Shown here piece by piece: positions 5,759 to 14,245 of a stretch of DNA of 34,005 bases. Below the pieces are notes generated by a model. It had not been told where the DNA came from and searched no databases. It saw nothing but the letters and a program-made list of their open reading frames with translations. The stretch lies in NCBI GenBank assembly GCA_937928385.1, contig CALEZD010000100.1, positions 1 to 34,005 of the forward strand. The letters are read 5' to 3'. A program made the position numbers and the translations under genes. The first letter of the stretch is position 1. Each line of letters begins with the position of its first letter. The DNA comes from an uncultured Bacteroidota bacterium. Lineage in GTDB: Bacteria; Bacteroidota; Bacteroidia; Chitinophagales; Chitinophagaceae.

Positions 5759-7093
5759 ATGCCTTTACACATACGCCTATATACAAAATTTGTTTTCCTG
5801 TTGTTGCTGGCTACGCTGGTATTCGGCATGCTTTCTTCATGGGCGTATCTGTTTCCGGAGTCGTTCAATCAATACCTGCCATTTTACCAATTGCGCCCTA
5901 TACATACTTCAGCGGCCTTATTCTTCATCATCAGCGCTGCCACCTTATGTATTATTCTCTTTCATAAAGACACCCTGGGCAGGGATGCAACTACTGCAGT
6001 TTTTGAAAAAATATTTATCACTACATGGATAGCGACAATACTAGTCATATTTACCTACTACGGGTTCAGGCAATTTGGTGGACGCGAATATTGGGAATTT
6101 CCCGCATGGCTTTCTATCCCTTTGTTATTTAGTTGGGTATCGTTAATGATTGGCTACTACAAGGGCTGGTTGAAATGTGCTGATAAAAAGCCATTGTATA
6201 TATGGATGTGGTCAACCGGGATACTATTCTTCTTTATCACGTTCATTGAGCAAAACCTCTGGCAAATATCCTGGTTCCGACAGTCATTCTTACGGGAGCT
6301 GACTGTCCAATGGAAGGCCAACGGCTCTATGGTAGGTGCATGGAACCAGATGATCTATGGCTCTTCGCTCTTCCTGATGGTGATGATAAGCGGTGACAAG
6401 ACGATTGCCAGGAATAAAAAAGCCTTCTTCTTTTATTTCCTTGGGCTTACCAACCTGATGTTCAACTGGGGGCATCATATATACAACCTGCCCGCACATG
6501 GCGCTATCAGGCATATATCCTACATCATCAGCATGACTGAGTGGCTTATATTCATCAGTATCATACAGGGCTTTAAAAACAAACTGGGGGAAGCACGCAA
6601 GTTGCGTCACCTGCTACCCTACAAATTCCTTATCGCGGCCGAATTCTGGGTGTTTGCTAACCTCCTGCTGGCCTTGTTTATGTCTATCCCGGCAGTCAAC
6701 CGCTATACACACGGCACGCATATTACCGTAGCACATGCTATGGGCACCACTATAGGAATTAATACTATGATATTGCTTGGCGTATTGGGTTATGCGCTGG
6801 ATATTGACCAAAAAATAAAATCGGGCAGAAAACTATTTACATCGGCCTACAACCTGGCACAGGTAAGCTTGTTGATTTTCTGGCTGTCGCTCATAGCGGC
6901 AGGTATTTTGAAGGGCTATAGAAGCGTAGCATTAAATATGACTGTATTCCAGGAAATGATGGCGCCGATAAATAATGTATTAAAACTATTTGCCGTAACG
7001 GGTATAGGTGTGGCAATTGGTATAGCCATAATAGTAGTACAGTATTGGCAGGCGGCTGATAAAAGTAACAGAATTGTAAAAGATGTTAAATAA
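5759..7093 (+). CDS. norB: NorB-like nitric oxide reductase catalytic subunit with altered active site
   Basis: A 444-aa polytopic heme-copper-oxidase-family protein; I chose the ATG at 5759, two bases after norC, over the in-frame ATG at 5726 inside norC. Numbered from 5759, H49 (LRPIHTSAAL) is the helix II heme ligand, H239-H240 (WGHHIYN) two FeB ligands, and H326 (VAHAMG) the proximal heme b3 ligand. Compared from memory with Pseudomonas NorB, three expected residues are changed: the first FeB histidine aligns with N188 (51 residues before the HH pair, the canonical spacing), the glutamates of the VEGVWE motif are Val and Asn (MVGAWN), and the second His of HGH in helix X, the low-spin heme ligand, is M328. 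It is paired with norC, so NO reduction remains the best guess, but it belongs to a non-canonical class. Confidence 0.8.
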   Translation: MPLHIRLYTKFVFLLLLATLVFGMLSSWAYLFPESFNQYLPFYQLRPIHTSAALFFIISAATLCIILFHKDTLGRDATTAVFEKIFITTWIATILVIFTYYGFRQFGGREYWEFPAWLSIPLLFSWVSLMIGYYKGWLKCADKKPLYIWMWSTGILFFFITFIEQNLWQISWFRQSFLRELTVQWKANGSMVGAWNQMIYGSSLFLMVMISGDKTIARNKKAFFFYFLGLTNLMFNWGHHIYNLPAHGAIRHISYIISMTEWLIFISIIQGFKNKLGEARKLRHLLPYKFLIAAEFWVFANLLLALFMSIPAVNRYTHGTHITVAHAMGTTIGINTMILLGVLGYALDIDQKIKSGRKLFTSAYNLAQVSLLIFWLSLIAAGILKGYRSVALNMTVFQEMMAPINNVLKLFAVTGIGVAIGIAIIVVQYWQAADKSNRIVKDVK

Positions 7094-7135
7094 AAGATGT
7101 TTTTATCTTTTATTAGGTGAAGTGTAGTATATTTG
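7089..7135 (+). promoter_or_regulatory. Inverted-repeat operator and -7 box of hemerythrin-rrf2
   Basis: AATAAAAGAT (7089-7098), six bases, ATCTTTTATT (7105-7114), perfect 10-bp arms, overlapping the norB stop codon. TATATTTG (7128-7135) is a full match to TAnnTTTG, leaving almost no leader before the ATG at 7140. The repeat covers the place of a -33 element, which suits repression. The Rrf2 gene in the same operon would make this autoregulation. Confidence 0.62.
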
Positions 7136-7139
7136 CAAA

Positions 7140-7637
7140 ATGATGGAAGGAAAAAAGCCCATAAAACGAAGTAACGAACTGGTACCATTATCCCGCGACC
7201 ATCATTCAGGGCTGTTGTTGTGCTGGAAAATAAAAACAGGTATACAAAAGAGTATCGATGCAGACAGGATTGCCAACTATGTTGTATTTTACTATCGCTC
7301 TCATCTCGAAGAGCATTTCAGGCAGGAGGAAGAGTATATTTTCCCATTACCCGGTAAGGAGGACCCGCTGATACAAAAGGCAGTATCAGAACACCGTGAG
7401 CTAACCGGATTGATAACACAACTCGTAAGCGAGAAACCCAAAGGATATGAAAACCTGGAAAAACTTATGAACCTCCTGGAAACCCATATCAGGTATGAAG
7501 AACGGGAACTGTTTCCCTACATAGAGCAAAAAGCCGATAACAGCCGGTTTAAAAATGCCGGGGAAATAATTGCTGAATTGCACAATAATATTAAAGAACC
7601 AGCCTGGGACGATGAGTTCTGGGTAAGAACTGCATAA
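7140..7637 (+). CDS. Hemerythrin-like (HHE) diiron protein
   Basis: A 165-aa cytosolic four-helix protein with the hemerythrin metal-binding pattern: H21-H22 in LSRDHHSG, H55-x3-H59-x3-E63 in SHLEEHFRQEEE, H85 in SEHREL, and H116 with E120 in THIRYEERELFPYIE. Proteins of this kind bind a diiron centre and O2, NO or H2O2. It is the first gene of a pair with the Rrf2 regulator (2-bp gap), directly downstream of norB, so NO binding or sensing support is likely. Candidate operator 7089-7114 lies just upstream. Confidence 0.8.
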   Translation: MMEGKKPIKRSNELVPLSRDHHSGLLLCWKIKTGIQKSIDADRIANYVVFYYRSHLEEHFRQEEEYIFPLPGKEDPLIQKAVSEHRELTGLITQLVSEKPKGYENLEKLMNLLETHIRYEERELFPYIEQKADNSRFKNAGEIIAELHNNIKEPAWDDEFWVRTA

Positions 7638-7639
7638 CA

Positions 7640-8080
7640 ATGTTTTCAAAAACCTGCGAATACGCTATACGGGCCACTATTTATATCGCTTCGGAATACA
7701 AAGGCGAAGAGAAAATAGGCATCCAGGATATTTGTAAAAATATTGAAGCACCCCAGCATTTCACGGCAAAAATACTCCAGGTACTGAGCCGTCACGATAT
7801 AGTAAGTTCCAAAAAAGGTGTGCATGGCGGTTTTTATATTTCAGAAGAGCAGCGTAATACAAAATTAATTGATATAGTATTTGCCATTGACGGCGACCAT
7901 GTGTTCACCGGTTGTGCGTTGGGGTTAAAGCAGTGCTCTGAAACTAAGCCTTGCCCTATCCATCACAAGTTTAAGCCGGTGAGGGAAAGCCTGAAGAAAG
8001 TGTTGCAGGATACAACAGTAAGGGAACTGGCGAATAATATTAAGAAGGGAAAATTTGTTTTGAAGGCATTAGGGATATAA
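7640..8080 (+). CDS. Rrf2-family regulator with three-cysteine cluster motif (NsrR/IscR-like)
   Basis: A 146-aa winged-helix protein with the Rrf2 N-terminus (MFSKTCEYAIRATIYIA), the recognition-helix region (APQHFTAKILQVLSR) and the wing SSKKGVHGGFYI. C92, C99 and C105 (GCALGLKQC, then KPC) occupy the place of the iron-sulfur ligands of NsrR and IscR, although the first spacing is x6 instead of x5. NsrR-type proteins sense NO through the cluster and repress detoxification genes. The company of norCB, hemerythrin and RIC supports an NO sensor. Matching inverted repeats flank the hemerythrin-rrf2 pair at 7089-7114 and 8093-8118. Confidence 0.85.
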   Translation: MFSKTCEYAIRATIYIASEYKGEEKIGIQDICKNIEAPQHFTAKILQVLSRHDIVSSKKGVHGGFYISEEQRNTKLIDIVFAIDGDHVFTGCALGLKQCSETKPCPIHHKFKPVRESLKKVLQDTTVRELANNIKKGKFVLKALGI

Positions 8081-8092
8081 AAAATTTATTTA

Positions 8093-8118
8093 AATAAAAG
8101 ACAAAATTATCTTTTATT
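8093..8118 (+). promoter_or_regulatory. Inverted-repeat operator abutting the start of the nitrosative-stress operon
   Basis: AATAAAAGAC (8093-8102), six bases, ATCTTTTATT (8109-8118); one mismatch between arms. The ATG of the next gene is at 8119, so the site ends exactly at the start codon and must lie in the 5' leader if 8119 is the true start. Binding there would block transcription or translation initiation. Confidence 0.58.
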
Positions 8119-9420
8119 ATGATTATCAATAGAAGGTCTAAAAAATTCTGGATTGGCATTGCTTTAATCAACCTGGTCATCGTAGCGATACTGGGTTTGG
8201 TACTGCGCAGTAAAATACTGTTCCCTCTTCCCTTTATAGATTTCAAACACACGCTACATGCGCACTCGCACTACGCCTTCGGCGGATGGGTCACACTGGC
8301 CCTGCTTACACTACTTACTTATGAAGTATTGCCGGTGAGTATGAACTGCAAGCGGGTATATAATTGGCTATTAGCAGGTATTCTGTTTAATGCAATCGGC
8401 ATGTTAGTCAGTTTCCCGATACAGGGGTATGGTTTCTACTCCATTCTATTTTCTACACTGTTCATTTTTGTTACTTATGGGTATAGCTATGTATTCATAA
8501 AAGATGTATTAAAAACCAAAAACAGCCGTACAATAAAACTATTGTCCATAGCTGCTATGGTATATCTTGTCATTTCATCTGTAGGCCCGTTTACACTTGC
8601 CTATCTGCTGGCTACCAAATCAGGCAATGCATTCCTCTACAGGGATTCTATATATACCTACCTGCACCTGCAGTACAACGGTTTCTTCACATTGGCTATC
8701 ATGGCGCTGTTCTTCAACCGGATAGAGCACATGATGACTAACCGAAATATGCAGATGTCGTACAGGCTGGCTCATATCCTCAACTTTACCGTACTGCCAT
8801 CCATGTTCCTGAATTACCTATGGCACTACCCCAATACCGTGTATAGGATTTTAGCCCTGGCCGGCAGTCTTTCACTGGTGGTGTGCATTATATATTTCCT
8901 GGCAACAGCATGGTTTGTCAGGTCTATTTTTAAGAGGAACATCAAGGCCGTTAAAATAATCGGTATTACAGCCATGTCAGCCTTCGTCCTGAAAATGGTC
9001 ATGCAGGCGCTCACGATATTCCCCGCGCTTGGTAGCCTGGTATTTGCCAACCGCCCAATGATAATAGCATTTCTCCACCTGGTATTGCTCGGCTTTATAT
9101 CACTATACCTTATTACGCACTTCTTATATGCCGGCTATATGCAGTTGCACAAAAAGTCAATTGCTGCAGCATATGTGTTTGTCACAGCGGTAGTGGCTAA
9201 CGAACTGGTGCTGTTTATGCAGGGCACCGGCATTATGTTTATGACCAACAGCAGTATGTATAACTGGCTGCTCTGGGGTACAGGCGTATGGCTTGTTGTA
9301 GGGTCTGCTATGATGGCCCGAAACTACTACGCAGCCCAATCAGTGCCAAAATCTTCTATAACAACTCAACAAGTACCAACTACAGTATTTCCAAGCAAAA
9401 ACTATGATAAATATGAATGA
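8119..9420 (+). CDS. Polytopic membrane protein with conserved histidines (heme-copper oxidase subunit I/NnrS-like)
   Basis: A 433-aa protein with about twelve hydrophobic segments. The histidine-rich HTLHAHSHYAFGGW (H44, H47, H49, H51), YLHLQYNGFF (H183) and IAFLHLVLLGF (H320) resemble the histidine positions of heme-copper oxidase subunit I relatives and NnrS-like proteins, which bind heme in the membrane. The HH pair and the rest of a FeB/CuB site are not evident, so I do not call it an oxidase. It opens the operon that continues with RIC. NnrS proteins protect against NO stress, which fits. The last about 25 residues are low-complexity and polar. Confidence 0.55.
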   Translation: MIINRRSKKFWIGIALINLVIVAILGLVLRSKILFPLPFIDFKHTLHAHSHYAFGGWVTLALLTLLTYEVLPVSMNCKRVYNWLLAGILFNAIGMLVSFPIQGYGFYSILFSTLFIFVTYGYSYVFIKDVLKTKNSRTIKLLSIAAMVYLVISSVGPFTLAYLLATKSGNAFLYRDSIYTYLHLQYNGFFTLAIMALFFNRIEHMMTNRNMQMSYRLAHILNFTVLPSMFLNYLWHYPNTVYRILALAGSLSLVVCIIYFLATAWFVRSIFKRNIKAVKIIGITAMSAFVLKMVMQALTIFPALGSLVFANRPMIIAFLHLVLLGFISLYLITHFLYAGYMQLHKKSIAAAYVFVTAVVANELVLFMQGTGIMFMTNSSMYNWLLWGTGVWLVVGSAMMARNYYAAQSVPKSSITTQQVPTTVFPSKNYDKYE

Positions 9421-10336
9421 ACAAAATTTTATTGACGTTACCGTCATCGAGCCAAGACTTAAGCACCCCTCAATCTTCAACGCATTTGACGGCATCAATT
9501 CGGGTGAGGCAATTGTAATCCACAACGACCATGACCCCAAACCACTGTACTACCAGTTGTTAGGAGAACGTGGCAATTGCTTCTCATGGACATACCTGGC
9601 AAACGGACCTGAGATATGGGAAGTAGAAATAAGAAAAAATGACGAGAAGGCTGGTGAGGAAACACTGGGTGAAATAGCGGCGAAGGATATGCGCAAGGCC
9701 GATGTATTCAAAAAGATGGGACTGGACTTTTGCTGCGGTGGCAAGAAAACCCTGGAAGAAGCCTGCCTCGAGAAAGGATTGGACGTAATAAGGGTAAAAG
9801 ACGAACTGAAATTCGCTGAAACGAAAGCCAGGGAACAATTTGATTTCACGTCCTGGAAACCATCTTTCCTTGCGGATTATATTGTGAACGTACACCATAG
9901 CTATGTAAATGAAAACGGGCCTGTATTAAAGGACCTGGCAGAGAAAGTAGCTGCTCATCATGCGGGGAGCATGCCATACCTGCAGGAAGTAAACAAGAAG
10001 GTATGTGAATTGGTTTGCGAGTTGACTACACACATGAAGAAAGAAGAACAGGTGCTGTTCCCATACATAAAAAGCCTGGAAGCTAATGCAGCAACTGATA
10101 AAGGCTTTGGCACCGTACAGGACCCGATATGGGTTATGGAGCGCGACCACGAGGTAGCGGGCGAAATCCTGCGCGATCTAAGGGAGTTAACTAATGATTT
10201 CACTAAACCTGCCGGCGCTTGCAATAGTATAGGCCTGTTGATGCACAAACTCAACGAATTCGAATCAGACTTGCATATACACATTCATTTAGAGAACAAT
10301 ATTCTTTTCCCTAAGGCATTAGAAATGGAAAGGTGA
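9404..10336 (+). CDS. ric: DUF2249-RIC fusion: iron-sulfur cluster repair protein (ScdA/YtfE type)
   Basis: A 310-aa protein in three parts. Residues about 10-78 are a DUF2249 domain (VIEPRLKHPSIFNAFDGI, then LLGERGNCFSW). Residues about 88-130 are the RIC N-terminal DUF542 domain with DFCCGGKK (108-115). The rest is a hemerythrin-like diiron domain with histidines in VNVHHSYV, AAHHAGS, THMKKEEQVLFP, ERDHEVAGE and HIHIHLENNILFP. RIC proteins repair iron-sulfur clusters damaged by NO or oxidants. The usual RIC lacks the DUF2249 part, so this is a fusion. The start overlaps the preceding gene by 17 bp; the ATG at 9413 is an alternative. Confidence 0.88.
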   Translation: MINMNEQNFIDVTVIEPRLKHPSIFNAFDGINSGEAIVIHNDHDPKPLYYQLLGERGNCFSWTYLANGPEIWEVEIRKNDEKAGEETLGEIAAKDMRKADVFKKMGLDFCCGGKKTLEEACLEKGLDVIRVKDELKFAETKAREQFDFTSWKPSFLADYIVNVHHSYVNENGPVLKDLAEKVAAHHAGSMPYLQEVNKKVCELVCELTTHMKKEEQVLFPYIKSLEANAATDKGFGTVQDPIWVMERDHEVAGEILRDLRELTNDFTKPAGACNSIGLLMHKLNEFESDLHIHIHLENNILFPKALEMER

Positions 10337-10376
10337 TGATTGCTTTCCTGTAAACCCTATTCTTAAAATCATTGTT

Positions 10377-11171
10377 ATGATAACGATACAACCCAATACA
10401 AAGATATCTGCCATAATAAAAGCCAACGCTGATGTGATTGAAGCCATAGCTTCCATTAACCCCCATTTTAACAAACTCAGAAATCCCATATTGCGGAAAA
10501 TACTCGCAAGCAGGGTTACAATATCCGAGGCGGCAAAAATCGGCAAATGCAGTATAGAACGTTTTGCTGAAAAACTACGTCCGCTGGGGTTCGACTTGCA
10601 ATGCGAAGGATTGTGCGACAAAGAAGAACAAGAAGATAGGCCCAACAACATCGAACACCATACCGTACTCGATGTGAGAGACGACCTGGCCAAAGGCAAC
10701 GACCCTTTCAATATAATCATGAAAGCGCTGGCAGATGTTAAAACAGGTGAAACCTTACTATTGGTAAATAGCTTTGTCCCTTTCCCCCTGATTAAAATAC
10801 TCGAAAGAAAAGGGTATACAATTACAGTACGACAACTGGCAGACGACATCGTTCATACCTACCTGCAAAAGCCCCAACAAAACATACCGGACAATATTGA
10901 TGATACAAACGGTTACCAACCTTTCGAAGAATTGGTGAAGCTGTACGAGGGGAATATGGTCGTCACAGATGTCCGCCATTTACCCATGCCACAACCTATG
11001 TTGCATATATTGGAGCAACTCGAGCAGTTGCCTCCCGGAAAAGCATTGTATGTCTATCATAAGAAAATCCCCATGTTCCTGCTGCCCGAATTGAAACAGA
11101 ACGGCTATAAATATGCAATAAAGGAAAATGCGGGTGTTATACTGATGCTGATATATAAGAGTGATGCATGA
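10377..11171 (+). CDS. DUF1858 plus two DUF2249 domains
   Basis: A 264-aa cytosolic protein. Residues 1-70 fit DUF1858 (ITIQPNTKISAII, then NPILRKILASRVTISEAA). Residues about 95-155 (TVLDVRDDLAKGNDPF, then GETLLLVNSFVPFPLIKIL) and about 196-262 (VVTDVRHLPMPQPM, then GKALYVYHKKIPMFLLPEL) are two DUF2249 copies. These domains recur next to hemerythrins, RIC and NO reductases, but no reaction is established. It starts 40 bp after RIC and its stop overlaps the next start by 4 bp (ATGA), so it belongs to the same operon. Confidence 0.78.
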   Translation: MITIQPNTKISAIIKANADVIEAIASINPHFNKLRNPILRKILASRVTISEAAKIGKCSIERFAEKLRPLGFDLQCEGLCDKEEQEDRPNNIEHHTVLDVRDDLAKGNDPFNIIMKALADVKTGETLLLVNSFVPFPLIKILERKGYTITVRQLADDIVHTYLQKPQQNIPDNIDDTNGYQPFEELVKLYEGNMVVTDVRHLPMPQPMLHILEQLEQLPPGKALYVYHKKIPMFLLPELKQNGYKYAIKENAGVILMLIYKSDA

Positions 11172-12430
11172 AACCGCCTGACGAACACATATCCCGCATA
11201 GCCACTGTAGTACCGTATTATATATTAGCAGCCGTCAGCTTCGTTATTTTCCAGGCACTGCTTATAGTATCCCTGCCCGAAATACACCTGCATTATTTCC
11301 AGCCCAAACTGCTGGCGTTGACACATCTGTTTGTATTGGGCTGGGGAACGATGACGATTTTCGGCGCTGCCAATCAATTAGTTCCTGTCATAGCAGAAAC
11401 CAGGCTTTATAGCTCAGTCTTACCGGTCCTCAATTGGATATTACTAACCATTGGCATACCCTTATTGATATGGTCATTCTGGGTATTCCAGCTTACATGG
11501 ATTACGTACACCGGCGCTTCATTGATTATAATAGCCATCATCCTTCATGCATTCAACATATACAAAAGCATATCTGCCGGAAAAAGCAACATTATTACAG
11601 ATATACTGTTGATGGCACACGCATGGCTGTTCATTACAGGTAGTATCGGGTTGCTGTTACTTATCAATCTAATCAGCCCGCTTTTTCCTGAAGAGCACCT
11701 GCATTACCTGAAGATACATGCCCCTGTCGGCATGGCAGGTTGGTTCCTGCAACTCATTATAGGGGTTAGTGCCAGGCTGGTGCCCATGTTCATACTCAGC
11801 AGGAAGGAAAACACAAAACTGTTGAATGTCACTTTCTATACTCTGAATACGGGACTGGCATTATTTCTTATTGAAGGGATGATATTCCATAGTTTCCATG
11901 GCAGGTATGTTTACTTGTTGCTTGTAATTACCGGTCTTACGGCCTATGCAGCATATATACAGGGTTGCTACAAAAGCGCCTTACGTAAACAAAAAGACGC
12001 TGGTATGCGGCAAACCTTTGTTGCTATTGGTTTCATCCTGGTAGCGCTCGTGCTCTTCTTCATTGTTATATGTATGGGGGCAGGCGTACCACCATATATC
12101 ACAACTATGTTTGGCCTGGCGTTCTTTTGCGGGTTAGTCACCATCATCATCATGGGGCAAACCTTCAAAACATTGCCGTTCATTATCTGGATGCACATAA
12201 CAAAACCCAATTCCTTGCCTGAATTGATGCCCAAAGACCTGTTTAATGAAACATGGGTAAATATTCAGTTATGGTTCTATCTACCCGGCTTGCTTTTGCT
12301 ACTTATAGGTCTGGCATGCAATTTGACAATCACATTACACACAGGGGCAATTTTAATGCTCATCGCCGCAATAATATATACAGTCCACGTGTTGTATGTA
12401 ACAGGGAAACTTAAAACGAAGCTGCTATGA
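11168..12430 (+). CDS. Second polytopic histidine-bearing membrane protein (heme-copper oxidase subunit I/NnrS-like)
   Basis: A 420-aa membrane protein with about twelve hydrophobic segments. PKLLALTHLFVLGWGTM (H53) followed by GAANQLVPVIAE, and IHAPVGMAGWFLQL (H184) followed by SARLVPMF, look like repeated heme-ligand helices of subunit I-like proteins. It starts inside the stop of the DUF1858-DUF2249 gene (ATGA overlap) and ends with the same kind of overlap into the DUF59 gene, so translation is probably coupled. The role is unknown; NO tolerance is the likely theme from the neighbours. Confidence 0.55.
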   Translation: MKPPDEHISRIATVVPYYILAAVSFVIFQALLIVSLPEIHLHYFQPKLLALTHLFVLGWGTMTIFGAANQLVPVIAETRLYSSVLPVLNWILLTIGIPLLIWSFWVFQLTWITYTGASLIIIAIILHAFNIYKSISAGKSNIITDILLMAHAWLFITGSIGLLLLINLISPLFPEEHLHYLKIHAPVGMAGWFLQLIIGVSARLVPMFILSRKENTKLLNVTFYTLNTGLALFLIEGMIFHSFHGRYVYLLLVITGLTAYAAYIQGCYKSALRKQKDAGMRQTFVAIGFILVALVLFFIVICMGAGVPPYITTMFGLAFFCGLVTIIIMGQTFKTLPFIIWMHITKPNSLPELMPKDLFNETWVNIQLWFYLPGLLLLLIGLACNLTITLHTGAILMLIAAIIYTVHVLYVTGKLKTKLL

Positions 12431-12756
12431 ATATTGACATTACAGATCCGTACTATGCGGTCAAAATGAAAGCCATTCAGGCACTCTATGGCGTAACGGA
12501 TCCGGAGCTGAATATCAATATCGTGGATTTGGGCCTCGTGTACGATATACATGTAAACGAAGAGCAGAAACAGGTGTCAGTAGAGATGACCCTGTCCACA
12601 AAGTCTTGTCCGCTGGGCAATATCATTACCAACCACGCCAGGGTAGCTATTGAAGATGAACTGCATGGCTATGATGCAGAAGTAGAACTGGTTTGGGAAC
12701 CTAAATGGAACTACGATAACATTTCAGCGGAAGGGCGTACAGCTTTGGGATTATAA
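12427..12756 (+). CDS. DUF59/MIP18-family iron-sulfur assembly protein (SufT/PaaD-like)
   Basis: A 109-aa protein with the DUF59 core VTDPELNINIVDLGLVYDI (residues 23-41) and a cysteine in TLSTKSCPLGN (C61) at the position where family members carry their conserved cysteine. Such proteins help deliver iron-sulfur clusters to target proteins. As last gene of the operon with RIC it fits repair or assembly of clusters damaged by NO. Its end overlaps the convergent nosY gene by 6 bp, so no separate terminator fits between the two operons. Confidence 0.85.
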   Translation: MNIDITDPYYAVKMKAIQALYGVTDPELNINIVDLGLVYDIHVNEEQKQVSVEMTLSTKSCPLGNIITNHARVAIEDELHGYDAEVELVWEPKWNYDNISAEGRTALGL

Positions 12757-13518
12757 ATCTTTCCTTTTAAATATCCTTACCGAAAGCAAAAGCGGCAGGA
12801 ACACCCAGAACAGCAACCAGCTGAAAGAGTAAATTGTACCCGTAGAAGAACCCAGGAACTTTTTAAACAATGCCCCTGAATACCCCATCAACACCGCCAC
12901 ATCCAGTTTCAGCAACATCAGCACTCGGGCCAGGTCTATCGGGTTAAAGGACAGTATGCCCACCACCACTTCATCAATAGGATAATCACTGAAAGAATAA
13001 ATGAACATCATCAGCAACCCGTCGAAGAGTATGGTAAAGAATAAGGATAGGATAATAGCTGCGCCTATCCCCCTCGTCTTGTCTTTGAACAATACGAATA
13101 TCAGCAACGCAAACGAAGAGAATATCAGCGAAAGCAACACACCCGTCGCAATAAGCGTAAAGCTGGCAGCACCGGCAGCCAGCACTATCAAAGGTGTACC
13201 TATACCCACTATATAGGCAAGCGACAAGGAAGTAGCCAGCCCAATATATTCTGCCAGTAATACTTTCTGCCTTTTTATAGGCTGTGCCAACAGCAACTCA
13301 ATGAATTCTATGGAATTGAAAAAATAAATGGTGGCGAACAGGATACTGATAATGGGTACGAACAACAACGAAATATTCATAAGGCTCAGCAGCCCTTTCG
13401 ATGTGTTGGCGTCAAACCCCAGCACACTGATTGATAACGCAGCCAGTATGAGCGTGTACACCAGTACGGTTTTGTTGCGTACCAGGTCCAGGAATACGTA
13501 TTTAACTATGGTTTTCAT
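12751..13518 (-). CDS. nosY: NosY, ABC-2 type permease of the nos copper-site maturation system
   Basis: A 255-aa membrane protein with six hydrophobic segments. The block NPIDLARVLMLLKLDVAVLM near residues 190-210, followed by GYSGALF, is typical of NosY. NosY works with the ATPase NosF and periplasmic NosD to mature the CuZ site of nitrous-oxide reductase. Its start overlaps the end of nosF by 17 bp. It is the last gene of the nos operon, converging on the DUF59 gene. Confidence 0.9.
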   Translation of the reverse strand: MKTIVKYVFLDLVRNKTVLVYTLILAALSISVLGFDANTSKGLLSLMNISLLFVPIISILFATIYFFNSIEFIELLLAQPIKRQKVLLAEYIGLATSLSLAYIVGIGTPLIVLAAGAASFTLIATGVLLSLIFSSFALLIFVLFKDKTRGIGAAIILSLFFTILFDGLLMMFIYSFSDYPIDEVVVGILSFNPIDLARVLMLLKLDVAVLMGYSGALFKKFLGSSTGTIYSFSWLLFWVFLPLLLSVRIFKRKDL

Positions 13519-14245
13519 GCTCTACTCCTTTTTTATTATGTTGCTGGCCTTTGATGATATGAGCTATTATCTTGTTCAACCTTATTTCGCCTGTTATTTC
13601 CTGCAGCTCCTCTGTACTCTTATAAAACAGCGGCTTCCCGTCCTGCATATATATGATGTGGCTGGTTATCCCTTCCAGGTCGCTCAATACGTGAGAGGTA
13701 ATCAGTATCAGCTTACCACTATCCTGCTCCTGCATTATTTTTTCTTTCAGCAGCTCGCTGGACACGGGATCCAGGCCCGCGGTGGGCTCGTCCAGTATTA
13801 ATATATCCGGCGAAAAAAGAAATGCCAGGCAGGCGCTCACCTTTTGCCTCATACCTCCCGACAGGCTGCGCATGGTTTTATGCTGTATTTTCTTCAGTTC
13901 AAATCCATCTACCAGGTCGTTATCATAGCGTGTGTTTTCATGCCTTATTTCCTTTATCATGTTCAGCACTTGCTCTATGGTCATATTTTCCGGGTAACGC
14001 CCTATCTGCGGCATATAGCCTATTTGCCCCCGGTACTGCCAGTTGTTCCGCACTGCCTGCCCGTTCACCTTTATTTCGCCTTTTTCCGGTATTACCAATC
14101 CTAATACAGATTTAATCAATGTTGTTTTCCCCGACCCATTGGGGCCCAATAGAGATATCGTCCTGCCGCTCTCCAGTTGCAGGCTTACATCATCCAGTGC
14201 TTTAAACCTGCCGAATGATTTGGTTATATGTTCTATGCTGATCAT
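13502..14245 (-). CDS. nosF: NosF, ABC transporter ATPase for CuZ maturation
   Basis: About 247 aa from the ATG at 14245, whose last bases overlap the nosD stop (ATGA); an upstream ATG at 14257 lies inside nosD and is less likely. Walker A GPNGSGKTT, signature LSGGMRQK, Walker B ILILDEPTAGLD and the switch histidine in ITSHV are all present. It energises the NosDFY complex at the cytoplasmic face of the inner membrane. Confidence 0.93.
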   Translation of the reverse strand: MISIEHITKSFGRFKALDDVSLQLESGRTISLLGPNGSGKTTLIKSVLGLVIPEKGEIKVNGQAVRNNWQYRGQIGYMPQIGRYPENMTIEQVLNMIKEIRHENTRYDNDLVDGFELKKIQHKTMRSLSGGMRQKVSACLAFLFSPDILILDEPTAGLDPVSSELLKEKIMQEQDSGKLILITSHVLSDLEGITSHIIYMQDGKPLFYKSTEELQEITGEIRLNKIIAHIIKGQQHNKKGVEHENHS

